Shown here in pieces: positions 6,502 through 9,431 of a stretch of 9,431 bases of DNA; positions within the stretch are counted from its first letter, which is position 1, and each line of letters starts with the position of its first letter. The notes under the pieces are model-generated. The model saw only the letters and a list, made by a program, of their open reading frames with translations, did not search any database and was not told the DNA's origin. This DNA is from Sphingomonadales bacterium (lineage in GTDB: Bacteria > Bacteroidota > Bacteroidia > UBA7662): positions 1-9,431 of the forward strand of contig VHAW01000065.1 in NCBI GenBank assembly GCA_016872225.1, written 5' to 3'. The translations under genes were made by a program, and so were the position numbers.

Positions 6502-7590
6502 ATGAGCAAATCGCAGATACCTCGTTATGGCAATGCCCTAGATCCGAACGGAGTTGGTCAGAAAGGGGAACATTTGTTCGGCTTGTCCTATTCGGCCGAG
6601 GAAGCCTCCCTGATTGTATTGCCAGTTCCTTGGGATCTCACCGCCTCTTACGGGGATGGAACGCGCAAAGGCCCAGAGGCTGTTTTGGATGCATCGCCCC
6701 AATTGGATCTTGAAGATTCAGCGGTGGAACGTGCTTGGACCTTACCACGGCACATGCTTCCTATCGATTTGCGTTGGCAACAACAATCCCAAGCCGAAAG
6801 GCAATGGGTCGAAACCTATATTCAATGGCTAGAGACGGGCAGGAAGGAATCTAAAGCCAAGTCCATGATGGAAGGTTTGGCCACGGTCAATGAGAAATGC
6901 GCTTATTTGTTGGAATGGGTTCGAGAGCAATCGCGATCTTTCCTTGAGCAGGGAAAGAAGGTTGCGGTATTGGGTGGGGATCATTCGACCTCCTTGGGCT
7001 TGATGCAAGCTTTGGGAGAACGGTATGGTTCTTTTGGGATATTGCAAATCGATGCGCATATGGATTTGCGCGAGGCCTACGAGGGGTTTACGTATTCGCA
7101 TGCCTCCATCATGTTCAATGCCTTGCAGATCCCATCGCTGACCTCCTTGGTCCAGGTGGGCATTCGCGATTATTGCCCTGCCGAGAAGGAATTGGCCGAA
7201 GAGGACGATCGCATACGCCCATGGTACGATCATGCTTTGCATGATGCCTTATTCCGCGGCCAGCATTGGAACAATCTTTGTATGGACATCGTCAAGGATT
7301 TGCCGGACAAGGTCTATGTAAGTTTTGATATCGATGGATTGGAGCCCTTTCATTGTCCAGGCACCGGTACTCCGGTACCCGGTGGTCTTGCTTACCCCCA
7401 AGCCATCCATTTGCTGGAGACTTTACACCGCAGCGGCAGGGAAATCATCGGCTTTGACCTCTGCGAAGTGGCCCCTTCCATGGGGGACCAAGAATGGAAT
7501 GCCAATGTGGGGGCTCGCATGCTCTACAAGCTTTGTAACTTATGTTTGGTTTCGCCAAAAAAAATGAATTTCCAACAGATAAATCATTAA
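6502..7590 (+). CDS. Agmatinase-family ureohydrolase in a polyamine operon
   Basis: Mn-dependent hydrolase releasing urea from a guanidino compound, probably agmatine to putrescine. All dinuclear metal ligands are present: H161 in GGDHS, D184, H186 and D188 in DAHMDLR, and D276 and D278 in SFDIDGLEP. The YSH(A) segment (H200), PGTGTPVPGG (286-295) and E322 in the GFDLCEVAP segment also fit agmatinase more than arginase. The protein has 362 residues, about 50 more than E. coli SpeB (306). Much of the excess is an apparently helical, charged insertion around residues 93-145 (rich in Q, E, K and W), plus a short C-terminal tail. Start ATG 6502 lies 3 nt after the ychF stop, suggesting coupled translation. 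The next gene starts 14 nt after its stop. Because carboxy(nor)spermidine enzymes follow, the substrate may be agmatine or an aminopropylated agmatine; these cannot be separated by eye. Confidence 0.88.
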   Translation: MSKSQIPRYGNALDPNGVGQKGEHLFGLSYSAEEASLIVLPVPWDLTASYGDGTRKGPEAVLDASPQLDLEDSAVERAWTLPRHMLPIDLRWQQQSQAERQWVETYIQWLETGRKESKAKSMMEGLATVNEKCAYLLEWVREQSRSFLEQGKKVAVLGGDHSTSLGLMQALGERYGSFGILQIDAHMDLREAYEGFTYSHASIMFNALQIPSLTSLVQVGIRDYCPAEKELAEEDDRIRPWYDHALHDALFRGQHWNNLCMDIVKDLPDKVYVSFDIDGLEPFHCPGTGTPVPGGLAYPQAIHLLETLHRSGREIIGFDLCEVAPSMGDQEWNANVGARMLYKLCNLCLVSPKKMNFQQINH

Positions 7591-7604
7591 TTTTATAAAG
7601 TGTT

Positions 7605-8819
7605 ATGAAAAAAACCATGATTATTGGAGCCGGTGGGGTAGGGGCTGTGGTGGCCCACAAATGCGCAGCCTTACCGGAGGTTTTTGGGGATTTGATGCTG
7701 GCTTCCAGGACCCGATCCAAATGCGATCGCATCGCGGCCGAAATCGGTAAAAGCCATGTGATCACCGCCGCGGTGGATGCGGATGAGGTGCCCCAATTGG
7801 TGGCCCTTATGAAGGATTTCAAACCCGATATGGTAATCAATGTGGCTCTCCCTTATCAGGATTTGACCATCATGGAGGCCTGCCTCCAATGCGGGGTGCA
7901 TTACCTGGATACGGCCAATTACGAGCCCAAAGATGTGGCCAAATTTGAATACCATTGGCAATGGGCCTACCACGATCGCTTTGCCGAGGCAGGCTTGATG
8001 GCCTTGCTGGGATGTGGTTTTGATCCCGGCGTCACCGGGGTTTTCACGGCCTATGCGGCCAAACATCATTTGGATGAATTGCATTACCTGGACATCGTGG
8101 ATTGCAATGCCGGGGATCATGGCAAAGCCTTCGCCACCAACTTTAATCCCGAAATCAATATCCGGGAAATCACCCAAAAGGGTCGCTACTTCGAAAACGG
8201 TCGTTGGATCGAAACCGAGCCCCTTAGTGTTCATCAACCCATTGATTATCCGGGTGTTGGACCCAAGGATTCGTACCTCTTGTACCACGAGGAATTGGAA
8301 TCTTTGGTCAAAAATTTTCCAACATTGCGCAGGGCCCGTTTCTGGATGACCTTCGGTCAACAGTACTTAACGCATTTGCGGGTTCTGGAGAATGTGGGGA
8401 TGACGTCCATTGCCCCCATTCAGTACCAGGGTCAGTCCATTGTGCCGTTGGAATTCCTCAAGGCGGTCTTGCCCGAGCCTTCTTCGTTGGGCGCCGGTTA
8501 CCAAGGCCAAACGTCGATAGGTTGCCATATCCGCGGCTTGAAGGATGGCCAAACCATGCATTATTATGTTTGGAACAATTGCGATCACGCCGAAGTTTAC
8601 CGGGAAATTGGGGCCCAAGCGGTCTCCTACACCACAGGGGTTCCGGCCATGATTGGTGCTAAAATGATGATGGAAGGTACCTGGTCCGGAAAAGGTGTTT
8701 TCAATGTGGAAGAATTTAATCCAGACCCCTTCATGAAGGACTTGGGCCTTTACGGCCTTCCTTGGCACCAGGTCTTGGATGGACCTTCGCCCTTTGACGA
8801 TTACGAATCCCATGCGTGA
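7605..8819 (+). CDS. Carboxynorspermidine/carboxyspermidine dehydrogenase (saccharopine dehydrogenase family)
   Basis: NADPH-dependent reductive condensation of aspartate semialdehyde with a diamine (putrescine or diaminopropane) to give carboxyspermidine or carboxynorspermidine, the first step of the S-adenosylmethionine-independent spermidine route. The 404 residues match the family. The Rossmann dinucleotide motif GAGGVG lies at 8-13. Characteristic inner segments are HYLDTANYEP near 100-109, LGCGFDPGVTGVF near 138-150, the CNAGDHG and FATNFNPEINIREI segments, and TGVPAMIGAKMMMEG near the C-terminus. These fit carboxynorspermidine synthases better than lysine-pathway saccharopine dehydrogenases. 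Start ATG 7605 has an A/T-rich upstream region without a Shine-Dalgarno sequence. The end overlaps the decarboxylase gene by 8 nt, which supports joint function. The amine acceptor (putrescine, diaminopropane or agmatine) is not determined from sequence. Confidence 0.92.
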   Translation: MKKTMIIGAGGVGAVVAHKCAALPEVFGDLMLASRTRSKCDRIAAEIGKSHVITAAVDADEVPQLVALMKDFKPDMVINVALPYQDLTIMEACLQCGVHYLDTANYEPKDVAKFEYHWQWAYHDRFAEAGLMALLGCGFDPGVTGVFTAYAAKHHLDELHYLDIVDCNAGDHGKAFATNFNPEINIREITQKGRYFENGRWIETEPLSVHQPIDYPGVGPKDSYLLYHEELESLVKNFPTLRRARFWMTFGQQYLTHLRVLENVGMTSIAPIQYQGQSIVPLEFLKAVLPEPSSLGAGYQGQTSIGCHIRGLKDGQTMHYYVWNNCDHAEVYREIGAQAVSYTTGVPAMIGAKMMMEGTWSGKGVFNVEEFNPDPFMKDLGLYGLPWHQVLDGPSPFDDYESHA

Positions 8820-9431
8820 CCTGGAGGCTCTGAGGGGTTTGAGGGAAACGTACGACCCTGGGCGCTTGGCTTGGGATCAAATTCCTTCACCGTGTTTTGT
8901 GATGGACGAAGATCGTCTACGCGCTAACATGGCTTTTTATGTAGAATTGCAGCGCAGGATTCCGGTGCAGTTTATCCTGGCGCTCAAGGGCTTTGCGATG
9001 TTTTCGGTTTTTAATTGGATGAAAGAGGCAGTGCACGGGACCACGGCGTCTTCCTTGTACGAACTTCGCCTGGGGGCTACTCGTTTTGGAGGTTCCCAAC
9101 ACATCTTTATGCCGGCCTATCCTCCGGGTCAAGTGGCGGAAATTGCTGGCTTTGCGGACCATGTTTCCCTGAATTCGGTTTCGCAAGTTTTGCAGCATGG
9201 GGCAAACTTTCGTAAACATCGACAGGATATTCAATTGGGTTTGCGCATTAACCCGGGCTATTCGCCAGTTAGCACCGACCTGTACAATCCATGTGCCGCC
9301 GGGTCCCGTTTGGGAACCCGCTTACAAGATCTAGAACGGGGGTACCCGTCCCTGGAGCAGGCCGGTTTGGAACCGGATTTTTTGCATTGCCATAACCTCT
9401 GCGAAAGCGGGGCGGACGCCTTGGCCCAAAC
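8812..9431 (+). CDS. nspC: Carboxynorspermidine/carboxyspermidine decarboxylase, N-terminal part (runs off window)
   Basis: PLP-dependent decarboxylase of the alanine-racemase-fold group that converts carboxy(nor)spermidine to (nor)spermidine. The first 206 codons are visible; the family has about 370-400, so about half is missing. Visible marks are IPSPCFVMDEDRL (24-36), the PLP lysine K59 in LALKGFAMFS, GTTASSLYELRLG in the barrel, RINPGYSPV followed by YNPC and GSRLG, and the HCHNLCE segment close to the edge. ATG 8812 overlaps the dehydrogenase stop as ATGCGTGA, an 8-nt overlap typical of translational coupling, which supports this start. The frame has no stop to 9431. With the two upstream genes it forms a complete ureohydrolase-dehydrogenase-decarboxylase module. 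Whether the product is spermidine, norspermidine or another polyamine cannot be told from the fragment; spermidine is the likelier guess beside an agmatinase-type enzyme. Confidence 0.93.
   Translation, partial: MRDLEALRGLRETYDPGRLAWDQIPSPCFVMDEDRLRANMAFYVELQRRIPVQFILALKGFAMFSVFNWMKEAVHGTTASSLYELRLGATRFGGSQHIFMPAYPPGQVAEIAGFADHVSLNSVSQVLQHGANFRKHRQDIQLGLRINPGYSPVSTDLYNPCAAGSRLGTRLQDLERGYPSLEQAGLEPDFLHCHNLCESGADALAQ

Noticed and set aside
7557..7564. Run of eight A near the 3' end of the ureohydrolase gene as a programmed slippage site
   Set aside because: It lies about nine codons before the stop in a poorly conserved tail, and a shift would alter only the last residues without fusing to the next gene in any evident way.
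7671..8360. Long open frame of 229 codons on the - strand inside the carboxyspermidine dehydrogenase gene
   Set aside because: It is fully antisense to a gene with strong family motifs, and its sequence has no recognisable domain. It arises from the codon bias of the + strand gene.
1..9431. Mobile element, prophage, defence island or CRISPR array
   Set aside because: No transposase, integrase, terminal inverted repeats, tRNA-associated repeats or spaced repeat array was seen, and all genes but one belong to familiar housekeeping families.

Overview
The window reads as an ordinary chromosomal segment of a member of the Bacteroidota. There are no tRNA, rRNA, CRISPR or mobile-element signatures. 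The lineage call rests on three things: start regions that are A/T-rich and lack a clear Shine-Dalgarno sequence (icd, ychF and the carboxyspermidine dehydrogenase gene); two perfect TAnnTTTG octamers, the Bacteroidota -7 promoter element, at gene starts; and the protein families present. The class within the phylum cannot be fixed by eye.

Left part (1-2897). The N-terminal 254 codons of an iron-type alcohol dehydrogenase of the YqhD/butanol dehydrogenase group run leftwards off the window edge. A 77-80 bp divergent spacer with a 7-bp hairpin separates it from a YhhQ-family queuosine-precursor transporter on the + strand. That gene converges on an NADP-type isocitrate dehydrogenase of the eukaryote-like homodimeric class on the - strand.

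Middle (2898-5400). A complete MsbA-type ABC exporter half-transporter lies on the - strand upstream of icd. Divergent from it is a small gene for a secreted, probable outer-membrane beta-barrel protein of unknown role. That gene carries a three-copy CCTGGG repeat running into a run of eight G and ends in a candidate terminator.

Right part (5401-9431). Four + strand genes are tightly packed (gaps of 3 and 14 nt, then an 8-nt overlap): the ATPase YchF, an agmatinase-family ureohydrolase, a carboxy(nor)spermidine dehydrogenase, and the first 206 codons of a carboxy(nor)spermidine decarboxylase. The last three form a spermidine-type polyamine module. Either the ureohydrolase makes putrescine from agmatine before the dehydrogenase/decarboxylase pair extends it, or the pair extends agmatine first and the ureohydrolase removes urea last. 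Sequence alone does not decide between these, and this is the most interesting question in the window. All other genes are recognisable housekeeping families. I see no clear sign of an undescribed system, only some unusual details listed as findings.
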